The position numbers and the translations under genes are program-made. The notes under the pieces were generated by a model. The model was not told the DNA's origin. It ran no database searches and saw only the letters and a program-made list of their open reading frames with translations. From Prevotellaceae bacterium UBA7028 (GTDB lineage: Bacteria; Bacteroidota; Bacteroidia; Bacteroidales; Bacteroidaceae): a stretch of 19,205 nucleotides of DNA. The stretch covers positions 1-19,205 of the forward strand of contig DLBF01000045.1 in the NCBI GenBank assembly GCA_002494215.1, in the 5' to 3' direction. Below are positions 17,693-19,205 of this stretch, piece by piece (position 1 is the stretch's first letter; each line of letters opens with the position of its first letter).

Positions 17693-19205
<1,513 letters not shown>

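Overview
The window reads as a piece of Bacteroidota chromosome, most likely from a Prevotella-type gut or rumen organism. The reasons are the repeated TAnnTTTG -7 promoter boxes (sometimes with TTTG about 20 bases upstream), the eukaryote-like isoleucyl-tRNA synthetase, and the gene set ileS / DksA-like / lspA / DUF4296. No database search was possible, so the genus is an inference.

Layout. (1) 1-434, minus strand: the 5' end of a NifU-N-like Fe-S scaffold gene, interrupted by one in-frame amber codon. (2) 601-1104, plus: a DMP19/DUF4375 protein, ending in a hairpin shared with the converging gene. (3) 7741 down to 1155, minus: a tightly packed operon running ileS, DksA-like, lspA, DUF4296 lipoprotein, an unlisted 55-residue ORF, and a secreted GH43 glycosidase. 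Gaps are mostly 3-40 nt, with two overlaps. (4) 10111 down to 7904, minus: panB followed by a stand-alone trpB2. (5) 10205-16350, plus: addA and addB, coupled by an ATGA overlap, forming a double-strand-break repair helicase-nuclease. (6) 16351-17116: a 766-base non-coding stretch crowded with repeats, hairpins, a large inverted repeat and a promoter/terminator pair that may delimit a small RNA. (7) cdd (minus), and diverging from it a GH73-LysM peptidoglycan hydrolase and the start of an ABC-F ATPase (plus).

Most genes are ordinary housekeeping functions: tRNA charging, lipoprotein maturation, pantothenate and tryptophan synthesis, pyrimidine salvage, recombination, wall remodelling and translation. 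The unusual layer is repetitive DNA. A 7-base tandem repeat of CTCTCAA type sits in frame inside ileS, a variant of it in frame inside addA, and a third array lies between the 55-residue ORF and the GH43 gene. A different, double-hairpin palindromic element sits in frame inside addB. The post-addB spacer carries further repeat types. Interspersed repeats that normally occupy spacers have apparently become protein sequence in three core genes.

Other points worth checking are the amber codon in the scaffold gene, a 19-base direct repeat that duplicates the ileS start region and overlaps its -33 promoter element, and the candidate small RNA downstream of cdd.
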